This document shows positions 8,189 through 16,360 of a DNA stretch of 64,000 nucleotides, one piece after another; position 1 is the stretch's first letter; every line of letters starts with the position of its first letter. Source of the DNA: Tissierella pigra (lineage in GTDB: Bacteria > Bacillota > Clostridia > Tissierellales > Tissierellaceae). The stretch lies in assembly GCF_009695605.1 (NCBI RefSeq), contig NZ_VUNQ01000014.1:21971-85970 (forward strand), given 5' to 3'. The notes under the pieces were generated by a model. It saw only the letters and a program-made list of their open reading frames with translations, was not told the DNA's origin and did no database searches. Position numbers and translations under genes: made by a program.

Positions 8189-8767
8189 ATGGAAAAATTA
8201 AATTTACAATTATTTGCAGAAAATACAGAGGTTGAGGAAACTCAAACAGAGGAAACTCAAGCATCTGAAAAGGAGTTTGATATTCAATCAATTCTTAATA
8301 ATCCAGAATTTATTAAACATATGGAATCATATGCAGATAAGAGGGTTACTGGTGCATTAACTAAAAAAGAAAAAGAGTATCAAGCACAACTCGAAGCAGA
8401 GAGAAAAAAAGCAAGTATGACACAAGAAGAGCTTCAACAAGAGAAGGAAAGAGAGTTATTAGAAAGAGAAAATCAACTAAAACAATATGAGTTAAAACTA
8501 TCGAAATTGGATTACTTCAAAGAAAAGGGCTATAATATAGAACTTTTAGACTTTGTTGGTGGTACTGATGAAGAAGAAATTAAATCTAATTCTGATAAGT
8601 TAATTGAAATTGTAAATAAGGCAGTGGAGAAAGTAGTTCAAGAAAGATTAAAGAAGGATGCTTATGCTCCACCGACTACTCAAGTAGAAGGTAAATTATC
8701 TTTAGCAGATATGGAGAATATGAGTATAGAAGAAATTAATAAGATTTGGGACAAGGTAGCAAAATAG
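8189..8767 (+). CDS. Phage capsid scaffolding protein
   Basis: 192 residues from ATG 8189, about 10 bases after AAAAGGAGA; this gives the 'MEKLNLQLFAE' start common to Firmicutes scaffold proteins. The chain is very acidic at the N-terminus with a duplicated 'VEETQTEETQ'-like stretch, then a long coiled coil rich in E, K, Q, and a short C-terminal helix that would contact the capsid protein. It lies directly before the capsid gene as expected. It is removed or degraded during head maturation in related phages. Confidence 0.82.
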   Translation: MEKLNLQLFAENTEVEETQTEETQASEKEFDIQSILNNPEFIKHMESYADKRVTGALTKKEKEYQAQLEAERKKASMTQEELQQEKERELLERENQLKQYELKLSKLDYFKEKGYNIELLDFVGGTDEEEIKSNSDKLIEIVNKAVEKVVQERLKKDAYAPPTTQVEGKLSLADMENMSIEEINKIWDKVAK

Positions 8768-8831
8768 TCGTTTCGGAATTTAGACATTAAACAAATTACT
8801 AACTAAAAAACTAGAAAGAGAGTGATATTTT

Positions 8832-9644
8832 ATGGCAATTACAACTTTTAGAAAAAATATATGGGAAGCAAGATTATTAGCGAATTTTCACAGTGTGAGT
8901 ATAGCAGATGTTATTACTACTAAACCTGTTGATGTTCAGGGAGCAAAGATTATATTTAACAGAGTAGGTGCGGGAAGTGTTAAAGATTACGCAGGTACTA
9001 TTGCATGGGATGAAATAACAACTACACCAATCGAAATGTTAATGGCTCAAAAGAAATATTTTGCTTTTAGCGTTGATGATGTAGATAAAATAGGTTTAGC
9101 AGGAGAATTAATTGATGCAACTGTTAAAGAACATTCAGATGTTTTAGCAGAAACTATTGACAGTGCAGTATTAGCAAAAGCAGTAGCGGGAGTTAAGGCA
9201 GCTCATAAGGTAGGAAGTGCTACTACTAAGAAAACTATTGCAAAGGTTACAGAAGCATATGACTATATAGTTGATCTAGGTACTTTACTAGGAAAAGCTA
9301 AAGTTCCTGCAACTGATAGATTTGTTGTTGTTAATAATGACTACCTAAACTTACTTCAAAAAGATGATAGATTTACTAGAAATCCAGAAGTTTTAGCAAA
9401 TGGTATTGTTGCAAATGCTAAGATAAACGGATTTACTGTAATAGTATCTGAAGAAGTGGGAGCAGGTAAAGTTGTTGCATTACATAAATCTGCTATGGGA
9501 TATGGTAAGGCGATTGATAATCTTGAGGCAATGAGATTACAAAGTGCATTTGCAGATGGAGTTAGAGGACTTTGTGTATATGATTCCGTTGTGTTAAGAG
9601 AAGATGCTATTGCAGTTCTTTTCTATGATGTAACATTGGCATAA
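8832..9644 (+). CDS. Phage major capsid protein
   Basis: 270 residues, ATG 8832, ribosome site GAAAGAGAGTGAT. The sequence starts 'MAITTFRKNIWEARLLANF', has the extended beta-type loop after residue 40, a central spine helix with 'AETIDSAVLAKAV', and a C-terminal axial part ending in 'LREDAIAVLFYDVTL'. This is the layout of HK97-fold capsid proteins of clostridial siphophages. The position after the scaffold and the short length (no fused protease) are consistent. It would form the icosahedral shell. Confidence 0.88.
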   Translation: MAITTFRKNIWEARLLANFHSVSIADVITTKPVDVQGAKIIFNRVGAGSVKDYAGTIAWDEITTTPIEMLMAQKKYFAFSVDDVDKIGLAGELIDATVKEHSDVLAETIDSAVLAKAVAGVKAAHKVGSATTKKTIAKVTEAYDYIVDLGTLLGKAKVPATDRFVVVNNDYLNLLQKDDRFTRNPEVLANGIVANAKINGFTVIVSEEVGAGKVVALHKSAMGYGKAIDNLEAMRLQSAFADGVRGLCVYDSVVLREDAIAVLFYDVTLA

Positions 9645-9655
9645 TCAAAATAGTT

Positions 9656-9680
9656 GAGGGGATTAAATTCCCCTCTTATT
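9656..9680 (+). terminator. Terminator-like hairpin after capsid gene
   Basis: GAGGGGA (9656-9662) and TCCCCTC (9669-9675) form a 7-bp stem followed by TTATTCT. The T-run is weak, so it may act as a partial terminator or mRNA stabiliser that keeps capsid mRNA in excess. Confidence 0.6.
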
Positions 9681-9704
9681 CTATATATAGGAGGGGATAA
9701 ATAA

Positions 9705-10013
9705 ATGTTAGAGTTATTAAAAGGTTTATTAAATATTACAGATACAAGTAAAGATACTGTATTAAATCATCATTTGTCTAAAGCTAAAAAATCTATTCAA
9801 TCTTATTTGTGTTGGTCAGATGAAGAGTTTGCCTTAAATGAAGCTAAATTTCAAACTCAAATTGTAGATTTAGCAGTTTATTATTATCAAAATAGAAATA
9901 ATGCGGGAGTGATTCAACAATCGCAAGGTAGTAGGTCACAAACCTTTGAGCGTGGAATTCCAAAAGAAATAATTCAGAGTTTGCCAATGCCAAGAGTGCA
10001 AATTATAGGATAA
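9705..10013 (+). CDS. Head-tail connector protein (gp6/gp15-like)
   Basis: 102 residues, ATG behind GGAGGGG. An all-helical small protein beginning 'MLELLKGLLNITDTSKDT', with 'YYYQNRNNAGV' in the middle, as in the DNA-packaging/connector proteins that add a ring below the portal. It is the first gene of the connector cluster. The free-standing HNH gene has inserted immediately after it. Confidence 0.78.
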   Translation: MLELLKGLLNITDTSKDTVLNHHLSKAKKSIQSYLCWSDEEFALNEAKFQTQIVDLAVYYYQNRNNAGVIQQSQGSRSQTFERGIPKEIIQSLPMPRVQIIG

Positions 10014-10022
10014 AAGGGGTTG

Positions 10023-10616
10023 GTGAAAATAAAAAAAGATTTAACTGGTAAAAAGTTCGGAAGATTAACTGTTAAGGAGAAAGATACTAAAAAAAACAAA
10101 GGAAGAAATTATTGGATATGCGAGTGTGATTGTGGGAATATCAAATCTATTCGTACTGATGCTTTAACATGTGGGCATACTAAATCATGTGGTTGTTTAA
10201 ATAAAGAAACTCAATTCAAACCAATTCATGGTATGAAAAATACAAGACTATACAATGTATGGGGAGGAATGAAGAACAGATGTAGAAATAAGAATTCATC
10301 AGATTATGTAGATTACGGTGGAAGAGGAATTTCATATTGCAAAGAATGGGAAGATTTCATTCCTTTTTATAATTGGGCTATAGAAAATGGGTATGAAGAA
10401 GGTTTAAGTATTGATAGAGTTGACAACAATGGTAATTATGAACCTAGTAATTGTAGATGGACGACAACTAAACAACAAGCAAATAACCGTAGAACCAATG
10501 TGATAACAGAGTATAAAGGTCAGAAGTTTACACTAAAAGAATTATCAGAGAAACTTGATATTTCGTATTACACTGTGATATCAATGCGTGACAGGGGTGT
10601 TTTAAATGTTCTATGA
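10023..10616 (+). CDS. Free-standing HNH homing endonuclease
   Basis: 197 residues from GTG 10023 (a TTG at 10020 also fits; AAAGGGG is close to both). The N-terminal part has a cysteine cluster 'CECDCGN...CGHTKSCGCL', probably a zinc-binding site. The central part has the phage HNH signature 'SIDRVDNNGNYEPSNCRW' and 'QQANNRR'. The C-terminal 35 residues ('FTLKELSEKLDISYYTVISM') look like a NUMOD-type helix-turn-helix for DNA recognition. It sits between two connector genes that are normally adjacent and overlaps the start of the next, as expected of a selfish endonuclease gene. It may act on the intron-less allele of the tail gene 1 kb away. Confidence 0.85.
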   Translation: MKIKKDLTGKKFGRLTVKEKDTKKNKGRNYWICECDCGNIKSIRTDALTCGHTKSCGCLNKETQFKPIHGMKNTRLYNVWGGMKNRCRNKNSSDYVDYGGRGISYCKEWEDFIPFYNWAIENGYEEGLSIDRVDNNGNYEPSNCRWTTTKQQANNRRTNVITEYKGQKFTLKELSEKLDISYYTVISMRDRGVLNVL

Positions 10617-10914
10617 TAAAGAAATATCTATTTTAAGTGATAATAGTTATATGGATGATTACGGATTATTGGTTGAGGGTCAAAGTGAAGTAATTAAAAC
10701 TATTCAATGTGATGTTCAACCTCATACTCAAAAAATGAATTATAGGGACTTTAGCTATGATAAAGACGCTAAATATAAAGTATTTTGTGACCCCGAAGAA
10801 TTATTAAAACTAGGCACTCAGGTAAGCTATAAAAATAATATATATTATATAGTTGAAATCAAGGACTGGGATGATTATTTAATTCTGTTACTCGATGATA
10901 AGAAGGTGACATAA
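10606..10914 (+). CDS. Head-closure / head-tail joining protein
   Basis: 102 residues, ATG preceded by AGGGGTG inside the end of the HNH gene. The beta-rich sequence, with 'DVQPHTQKMNYRDFSYDKDAKYKVFCDP' split over strands and ending 'YYIVEIKDWDDYLILLL', fits the small head-closure proteins of SPP1/HK97-like phages. It overlaps the HNH gene by 11 bases and the next gene by one base. Confidence 0.7.
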   Translation: MFYDKEISILSDNSYMDDYGLLVEGQSEVIKTIQCDVQPHTQKMNYRDFSYDKDAKYKVFCDPEELLKLGTQVSYKNNIYYIVEIKDWDDYLILLLDDKKVT

Positions 10915-11225
10915 TGACTAAAGGAATAACCATTGAAGAAGCTAAAAAGCAAATGCACGAAAAGGTGTTAAGAGCTATGAGGGAAGTAGGTTTTGAATTA
11001 GAAGCTCAAGTTAAGTTAGTAACTCCAGTTGACACAGGTGCATTGCGTAGGTCAATCACCAATAAAACAGAGGATAAAGGTGACATAATAGAAACAGAAG
11101 TCGGTTCTTATGGAATTGAGTATGCCTATATTGTAGATCAAAGAGTCCCGTATTTAGAAAGTACGGTTGATTCCAATTTAGAACAGATTAGAAGAAAGAT
11201 AAGAGAGGTGTTGTCAAATGATTAA
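10914..11225 (+). CDS. HK97 gp10-like head-tail protein
   Basis: 103 residues. ATG 10914 overlaps the preceding TAA. It contains the family hallmark 'VKLVTPVDTGALRRSI' in the middle and 'YAYIVDQRVPYLESTVD' towards the end. Members form part of the tail completion/neck structure. The stop overlaps the next gene by 8 bases. Confidence 0.85.
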   Translation: MTKGITIEEAKKQMHEKVLRAMREVGFELEAQVKLVTPVDTGALRRSITNKTEDKGDIIETEVGSYGIEYAYIVDQRVPYLESTVDSNLEQIRRKIREVLSND

Positions 11226-11595
11226 ATTATTAAGGCAACATCTGTTAAATAATACTAAATTAAAATCTATGTTAGATAAAAATGATAGTATATTCTATAT
11301 AGATAAGCCCGAAAAGAGAGAAGATAAAACTTATATAGTAATTAAAGATAAATTGCTAAGTGGAAGATATATTGAAGAATATCAATTAACCTTTCATATA
11401 GTAAGCCCTACTCCACAAGTGGTGAAAGATATAGAGAAAGAGTTAATATCTTATCTGAATGACCCTAGAGGAGAAAAGATTATTAAAAATGATGATACAT
11501 ATATAAGAAATATTCAAGTATTAAATGGTGGAGGAACTATAAGAACACCAGAAAATGACTACTTATCGGTAGTCTATTTTATTGCAAGAAAATAA
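11218..11595 (+). CDS. Tail completion / minor capsid protein
   Basis: 125 residues, ATG 11218, ribosome site GAGAGGTG inside the end of the upstream gene. The N-terminus 'LRQHLLNNTKLKSMLDKNDSIF' and strand-rich body match tail-terminator-type proteins found between the gp10-like and major tail genes. The position supports the role; residue-level evidence is limited. Confidence 0.7.
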   Translation: MIKLLRQHLLNNTKLKSMLDKNDSIFYIDKPEKREDKTYIVIKDKLLSGRYIEEYQLTFHIVSPTPQVVKDIEKELISYLNDPRGEKIIKNDDTYIRNIQVLNGGGTIRTPENDYLSVVYFIARK

Positions 11596-11619
11596 ATTAA
11601 AAGAAAGAGAGTGATTAAT

Positions 11620-12441
11620 ATGACATTACATTATCAAGAAAGTGATCCTATTATATTAGGTAAATTCATTGCCGTCTAGTATGGTGACATATTAGATTAT
11701 CATCGGGCAATATCGGTGAAGTCCTCCAATTTTCATAGGATAATACCGAGATAACTTTATAGATTGCGTATGGCTATAAAGCATCGTAGAGCGTAGAAGG
11801 TGAATAAATATAATCCTTCCAAGAGTGTCCGACAACTCAAGTAGTTGAAAATGTACGCCGAACTTACACAATGGTAAAGTGTAAGAACATAGGGATAAAA
11901 AGCCTTATGGATAACAAAATTGAGTGGAGAATTATATTTAGGGAAAGTATTAAATCCAGAAACTGCAAAAGAAGAAGATATTACAACTGCACTAAAGAAT
12001 GTCGGAGCAATTGAAAGTGGTGCAACATTACAATATAATCCAACAATTAAAACAATAAAATCTGCAAATAGAGGTACTATTGCATCTTTTGTTAGTGAAG
12101 AAGAGGTGAAATTCAATTGTGGAATTATGACATTTATATTAGACAATTTAGCAACATTAGCTCCTGCAGTAGTTACTGATGATAAAGCAACAGGAAAGAA
12201 AACGATTAAAATTGGTGGAAAAGGTTCATTACCAATAAACTATCTAAGATTTGTACATACAAAGAAAGATGGTAGCGGTACTTTAACAGTTAATATTTAT
12301 AAAGCTCAAGCAACAAATGGATTCCAATTTACATTCGATAATGAAAATCCTTTAGTTACTAATTATGAATTTACTGCATTGTCAGATAACAATGGAAACT
12401 TAGTAGAAATAATTGAAACTTATCCAGTAGAAGAAGTATAG
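11620..12441 (+). CDS. Phage major tail protein, interrupted by a group I intron
   Basis: The gene starts at ATG 11620 (ribosome site GAGAGTGAT). Read without splicing, it stops after 19 codons (TAG 11677). Removing 11662-11922 joins GGT (Gly14) to AGT in frame, giving a 186-residue protein: exon 1 encodes 'MTLHYQESDPIILG' and exon 2 begins 'SGELYLGKVLNP'. The product has the beta-rich layout of tube-forming tail proteins ('LPINYLRFVHTKKDGSGTLTV', 'FTFDNENPLVTNYEFTALSD'). It polymerises around the tape measure. The start of exon 2 has a TTG but no good ribosome site, so unspliced mRNA should not give a functional product. Confidence 0.85.
11662..11922 (+). ncRNA. Group I intron (ORF-less, td-like IA type) in the major tail gene
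   Basis: All helices of a group I core can be drawn. P1: exon GGT plus intron AA (11659-11663) with TTGCC (11669-11673), placing a U-G pair at the splice site. P2: 11675-11683/11688-11696 with a GTGA tetraloop. P3: 11703-11709/11826-11832. P4: 11713-11717/11745-11749. P5: 11722-11725/11737-11740. P6: 11755-11762/11774-11781. P7: GCGTA 11791-11795/TACGC 11854-11858. P7.1: 11796-11800/11815-11819. P8: 11833-11837/11843-11847. P9: 11863-11869/11879-11885. P9.1: 11888-11894/11903-11909. P10: exon AGTG with CATT (11667-11670). The intron ends in G 11922. Splicing restores the tail protein frame. No endonuclease is encoded inside. Confidence 0.88.
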
Positions 12442-12444
12442 TAT

Positions 12445-12466
12445 GGGCTATTTATTAGCCCTTTTT
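12445..12466 (+). terminator. Rho-independent terminator after major tail gene
   Basis: GGGCTA (12445-12450) and TAGCCC (12456-12461), 5-base loop, then TTTTT. A 12-base palindrome (TTAGTCGACTAA, about 12471-12482) lies just downstream; its meaning is unknown. Confidence 0.75.
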
Positions 12467-12517
12467 AGTTTAGTCGACTAAGTTAAAAAATAATAATATA
12501 AAGGTGGAATAGATAAA

Positions 12518-12850
12518 ATGGCGAAAATAGTTGATTTAAGTGTATTGGTTCAAGAACCGTTAATTTTTACATTACCTAATAAAGAAGAGTTTAGAATTCC
12601 TGGGGAAGTAAATACCGATTTTGTTTTAAAAATGTACAAGCAACAAGAAGAGTTACAAAAGGCAGATGGATTTGAAGCACAATTAAAAGGATTACAGAGT
12701 ATAGTTTTAACTATATTACAATTAGATAAATCTAAGAATATAAATCTGAAGTATATACAAGAAAATTTATGTGATATTAGATTCTTAAGAGTTATCATGG
12801 AAGAAATGATGAAACATATTAATGAGATTCAGAATGATGAAAATTTATAA
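12518..12850 (+). CDS. Tail assembly chaperone, short form (gpG-like)
   Basis: 110 residues, ATG behind AAGGTGG. It begins 'MAKIVDLSVLVQEPLIF' and is helical from about residue 35, ending '...QNDENL'. It lies between the major tail and tape measure genes, the fixed place of tail chaperones. The last sense codons contain a -1 slippery heptamer, and the -1 frame is open from here to 13149, so this is the major, non-shifted product. It coats the tape measure protein before tube assembly. Confidence 0.85.
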   Translation: MAKIVDLSVLVQEPLIFTLPNKEEFRIPGEVNTDFVLKMYKQQEELQKADGFEAQLKGLQSIVLTILQLDKSKNINLKYIQENLCDIRFLRVIMEEMMKHINEIQNDENL

Positions 12851-13149
12851 TCCCCAGAGTTCAAAATGGAACTGGAACAAATAGTAGTGGGAGATATAAA
12901 GAATCAGAATTTGAAATGATGAGACAAATTGTATATATAAGCACCAAAACCTCTATGGGATTTAATGAAATCCTACAGTTACCATATGCAATATTTTTAG
13001 GTTATCTAAAACAATTATGGGTGTTGCAAATGGAAGAAACACAAGAAGGAAGAGATGCATTATATAAAGAAAGTGCAATACATCAAACAGAACCAGATTT
13101 AGGAAGGTTAAGACAATTAAACGGTTATCAAGCGAAGGGAGTAGATTAA
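12518..13149 (+). CDS. Tail assembly chaperone, frameshifted long form (gpGT-like)
   Basis: Ribosomes that slip -1 at A-AAT-TTA (12841-12847) read on from ATA 12847 to the stop at 13147-13149, adding 100 residues to the 110-residue short form (210 in total). The -1 frame has no stop between the slippery site and 13149. The extension contains 'SSGRYKESEFEMMRQIVYI' and ends 'QLNGYQAKGVD'. A separate start at ATG 12916 is possible, but no convincing ribosome site lies before it. The long form is expected as a minor product that links the chaperone to the major tail protein. Confidence 0.78.
12841..12880 (+). promoter_or_regulatory. Programmed -1 ribosomal frameshift site
   Basis: Slippery heptamer AAATTTA (12841-12847), read as A AAT TTA in the zero frame and directly followed by the TAA stop. 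A few bases downstream AGTTC and GAACT can pair around a six-base loop, extended by CC/GG, as a stimulating hairpin. Confidence 0.75.
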
Positions 13150-13169
13150 TTTCTACTTCCTTTTTTTTT
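13137..13169 (+). terminator. Rho-independent terminator before tape measure gene
   Basis: GGGAGTAGA (13137-13145) pairs with TCTACTTCC (13152-13160), loop TTAATT, then nine T residues. It overlaps the end of the long chaperone frame. Confidence 0.8.
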
Positions 13170-13196
13170 AAGTTTTAAGTAAAAGGATGTGAGAAA

Positions 13197-15401
13197 ATGG
13201 CAAAGATAGATTTAGCAAGTTATATCGCCAAGATTGAATTAGACCAATCGGGACTTAATAAAGGATTAGACAGTGCAGATGGATTACTTAAAGGTAAAAT
13301 AGGCGGTATGGTTAATTGGTCAAAGGTTGCAATTGCAGGAATGATTACAGGTGTAGTTGCAGGTATAGGTGTAACCATTAAAAAAGGTATAGATAGTTTT
13401 GTTGAGTTTGAAAATCAAATGAACACTGTTTATACATTATTACCTGATATGTCGGAAGAAGCAATGTCACAAATGGAAAGCCAAGTAAAGAGTCTAGCTA
13501 AAGAAATGGGAATATTGCCTAATGAAATAATACCAGGTTTATATGATGCAATAGGCTCAGGAGTACCCGAAGATAATGTATTCAATTTTATGGAGGTAGC
13601 AAGTAAGGCGGCTATAGCAGGTATAGTAGATACTGGAACAGTAGTAGACGGGCTAACAACTGTATTGAATTCGTATCAAATGGAAGCTACAGAAGCAGGA
13701 AAAGTATCTGATATATTATTCCAAGTAGTAAACTTTGGTAAAGCAAGTATGGAAGAATTAGCGGGTTCATTATCTCAAGTTACCCCTATAGCATCTAGCT
13801 TAGGTGTAAGTTTTGAAGATGTTGGTGGAGCATTAGCAACAATGACTTCTCAAGGTAATAGTACCTCTACATCAACCGTTCAATTAAGACAAATGCTAGT
13901 TGAACTATCTAAAGCGGGAGGACAAACGGCAGATTTATTTCAACAATTAGCAGGAAAATCCTTCAAAGAATTTATTGCAAGTGGTAACAATGTTCAAGAT
14001 GCATTAAAGATACTTGAACAATATGCTAATGATAGCAATGTAGGTATAAATGATCTATTTAGTTCCATACAAGCAGGACAAGGTGCTTTATTATTAACAG
14101 GTGGAGCAACAGAAATGTTTACAGAAAATTTAAAAGAAATGCAAAATAGTGCAGGTGCTACAGAGCAAGCTTATGCAACAATGGATCAAGGCATAGGTAG
14201 AAGCATAGAAAAGATTAAAGTTGGTATGTCAGGATTAATACTTGACTTAGGTGAAACATTAGCCCCTGCCGTTGCTAGAGCAACAGATTACATATTAGAA
14301 GCTATGCCAACGATACAAAATATTATCGAAGCTACATTCAGAATTGCGGGAGAGGTAATAACAGTATTTGTGGGTGTGGTAGATTGGCTTGTAGAAAATA
14401 TAAAGCAATTCGTTAGTGATAATGAAGCATTATTTACTAGTGTATGGGAGACTATAAAAACCATCTTTGATGCAATTGTTGAAACTGTAAATCTCTTTAT
14501 TGAAGCATTTAAGATTTATTGGGATGCTTACGGTGAATACATAATGAATTATATTAAAATAGTATGGGATACTGTTTCAGGAGTATTTAAAGGTGCATTA
14601 GATACTATTAAAGGTATATTAAATCTTTTTATATCTGTCTTTAAAGGTGATTGGGATGGTATGGGTAAAGCTATAGGTCAAATCACCGATGGTTTATGGA
14701 AAATGATTAAAAGTATTTTTGAAGGTTCTATAAATTTTGTTAAAAATATTATGAATGCAGCTATATCGACATTAACAAATATAGCAAGAGCTATTATGGA
14801 AGGTATCTGGAACGCTTTTAAGAATGTGTGGGATAGTATTACTAGATGGATTGATAATTCATTTAGTGGAGTAGCTAGAACTATATCCAATTTTGGAAGG
14901 TCATTTTATAATGCAGGAGCAGAGATATTTTCAAGTCTTTGGGATGGTTTAAAAGGTGTGTGGTCAAATATTAGTTCATGGGTAAGTGACAAAGTTGATT
15001 GGATTGCAGATAAATTAGCATTTTGGAGAAAGTCAGAAAGTGAAATGAGTACAAGCAGTTCATCATCTTCTTCAAAGAAGTCTACTCCTAATTATAAAGG
15101 ATTACCTAGCTATGCAGTTGGAACTCCATTTGTACCTAGTGACCAATTAGCTTTTCTACATAAAGGCGAGGCAGTAATTCCTGCAAAATATAATCCTTAT
15201 AATGGTGGAAGTGGATTAGGTGGTAATGTTATAAATATACAACAGGAAGGTGTTACTTTAAAAGTTGAAGGTAATCTTGACAGAAACATATTGCCAGAAG
15301 TGAAAAAGATGATTGATAATGCAATGGGTAAATCCAATGAAAGATTAGTAGTAGAATTAAATAAATCAGGAATATTCCCTAATCGTGTTGGAAAGATTTA
15401 G
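13197..15401 (+). CDS. Phage tail tape measure protein
   Basis: 734 residues, ATG behind AAAAGGATGTGAG. Residues about 43-62 ('VAIAGMITGVVAGIGVTI') are hydrophobic, followed by the TP901-type core ('VEFENQMNTVYTLLPDMSEEAM', 'GSGVPEDNVFNFMEVASKAA', 'LSQVTPIASSLGVSFEDVGGAL'). The C-terminal half has repeated tryptophan-containing helices ('WDGMGKAIGQITDGLW' and similar) and a serine-rich linker near 620. It sets tail length; 734 residues implies a tail of roughly 100 nm by the usual 0.15 nm per residue rule. The gene is intact. Confidence 0.92.
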   Translation: MAKIDLASYIAKIELDQSGLNKGLDSADGLLKGKIGGMVNWSKVAIAGMITGVVAGIGVTIKKGIDSFVEFENQMNTVYTLLPDMSEEAMSQMESQVKSLAKEMGILPNEIIPGLYDAIGSGVPEDNVFNFMEVASKAAIAGIVDTGTVVDGLTTVLNSYQMEATEAGKVSDILFQVVNFGKASMEELAGSLSQVTPIASSLGVSFEDVGGALATMTSQGNSTSTSTVQLRQMLVELSKAGGQTADLFQQLAGKSFKEFIASGNNVQDALKILEQYANDSNVGINDLFSSIQAGQGALLLTGGATEMFTENLKEMQNSAGATEQAYATMDQGIGRSIEKIKVGMSGLILDLGETLAPAVARATDYILEAMPTIQNIIEATFRIAGEVITVFVGVVDWLVENIKQFVSDNEALFTSVWETIKTIFDAIVETVNLFIEAFKIYWDAYGEYIMNYIKIVWDTVSGVFKGALDTIKGILNLFISVFKGDWDGMGKAIGQITDGLWKMIKSIFEGSINFVKNIMNAAISTLTNIARAIMEGIWNAFKNVWDSITRWIDNSFSGVARTISNFGRSFYNAGAEIFSSLWDGLKGVWSNISSWVSDKVDWIADKLAFWRKSESEMSTSSSSSSSKKSTPNYKGLPSYAVGTPFVPSDQLAFLHKGEAVIPAKYNPYNGGSGLGGNVINIQQEGVTLKVEGNLDRNILPEVKKMIDNAMGKSNERLVVELNKSGIFPNRVGKI

Positions 15402-15426
15402 GGTTACTTTTATAGTAGCCCTTTTT
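15401..15426 (+). terminator. Terminator after tape measure gene
   Basis: GGGTTAC (15401-15407) and GTAGCCC (15415-15421) with one G-U pair, then TTTTT. It starts at the last base of the stop codon. Confidence 0.75.
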
Positions 15427-15443
15427 AATTTGGAGGTGAAAAC

Positions 15444-16340
15444 TTGAATATACAATGGCAGAATAGCGAGAATGTAAAGATAAACAATACCAACACATCT
15501 GCAATTTTAGAAGATTCAAGTGAAGTTTTATCTTTCTTTGCAGATAAATATATAATAACTAAGTATCCAATAAAAACTGGTGATTTAGTTGAATATGCAG
15601 GAATTACATATATAGTAGTAAGTCAAATTGATAGAAATATAGAGAATAGAAAAGAGAATCAATATAATTATCGTGCTAGAATAAGACAAGCTGATTTTAC
15701 TATAAAAATAGTTATTGATGGTAAGGTTGAAATTTTTCCTTCCATTATAGAAGGACAAACTTTTGATATTATTGAAAACAAAATAATAGATGTATCATCA
15801 GATAAAATAATAGTAACTCTCAAAGCAAGTGATATTTCAAATAAGATTATTAAGACTATGAGATTTATAAAACTAGGTGATGCGTGGAAAGTGGTAGGAG
15901 TAGATAAAACTAAATTAGGATTGATTATATTATTCTGTGATAGCGACTCAACTAGTCATTTAGATGATATTGAGAATGAGATAGCTAATGCAGATTTAAT
16001 TAAAGATAATCCAGTTGAGCCAGAACCTGAACCAGAGCCAACAGTTGCAAGATATGAGGTTACACCAATTTTACAATATCAAGATGATACTCCTTACCAA
16101 ATTTATTTCAATTCATGGCAGAAGTACACAATCAAGAAGTTTGTTGATGATGTTGAGGTTAATGGTAACTTTACCTTTGAATTGAGTAGTACCAAGGCAA
16201 CTCTATCAGAGGCAACCAATAACTCATGTAAAGTAAGTGTAGCAAGTATAGTAGGAAAGTATGTTGCAAATTTAATCGTAACCGATGCAGATACAAATGA
16301 AATTGCCATTGAAAAATCTATAAATATAATGGGTAGATAG
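15444..16340 (+). CDS. Phage tail protein with acidic-proline linker and Ig-like C-terminal domain
   Basis: 298 residues from TTG 15444, 7 bases after GGAGGTG. The N-terminal 190 residues are beta-rich ('GDLVEYAGITYIVVSQIDRNIENR' style), followed by a Pro-Glu repeat linker ('PVEPEPEPEP') near residue 195. The last 100 residues are strand-rich and look like an Ig-like/Big-type fold ('NGNFTFELSSTKATLS', 'GKYVANLIVTDAD'). It is the only gene after the tape measure and is not a typical distal tail protein. It may be a surface-binding or adaptor protein. Confidence 0.6.
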   Translation: MNIQWQNSENVKINNTNTSAILEDSSEVLSFFADKYIITKYPIKTGDLVEYAGITYIVVSQIDRNIENRKENQYNYRARIRQADFTIKIVIDGKVEIFPSIIEGQTFDIIENKIIDVSSDKIIVTLKASDISNKIIKTMRFIKLGDAWKVVGVDKTKLGLIILFCDSDSTSHLDDIENEIANADLIKDNPVEPEPEPEPTVARYEVTPILQYQDDTPYQIYFNSWQKYTIKKFVDDVEVNGNFTFELSSTKATLSEATNNSCKVSVASIVGKYVANLIVTDADTNEIAIEKSINIMGR

Positions 16341-16360
16341 TCGGAAATGAGAATAGATAA

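Noticed and set aside
11677..11922. Frameshift or nonsense mutation (pseudogene) in the major tail gene
   Set aside because: The inserted 261 bases form a complete group I intron core and excision restores the frame exactly.
12916..13149. Independent 77-residue gene after the tail chaperone
   Set aside because: No good ribosome site; the frame is open back to a classical -1 slippery site at the end of the previous gene.
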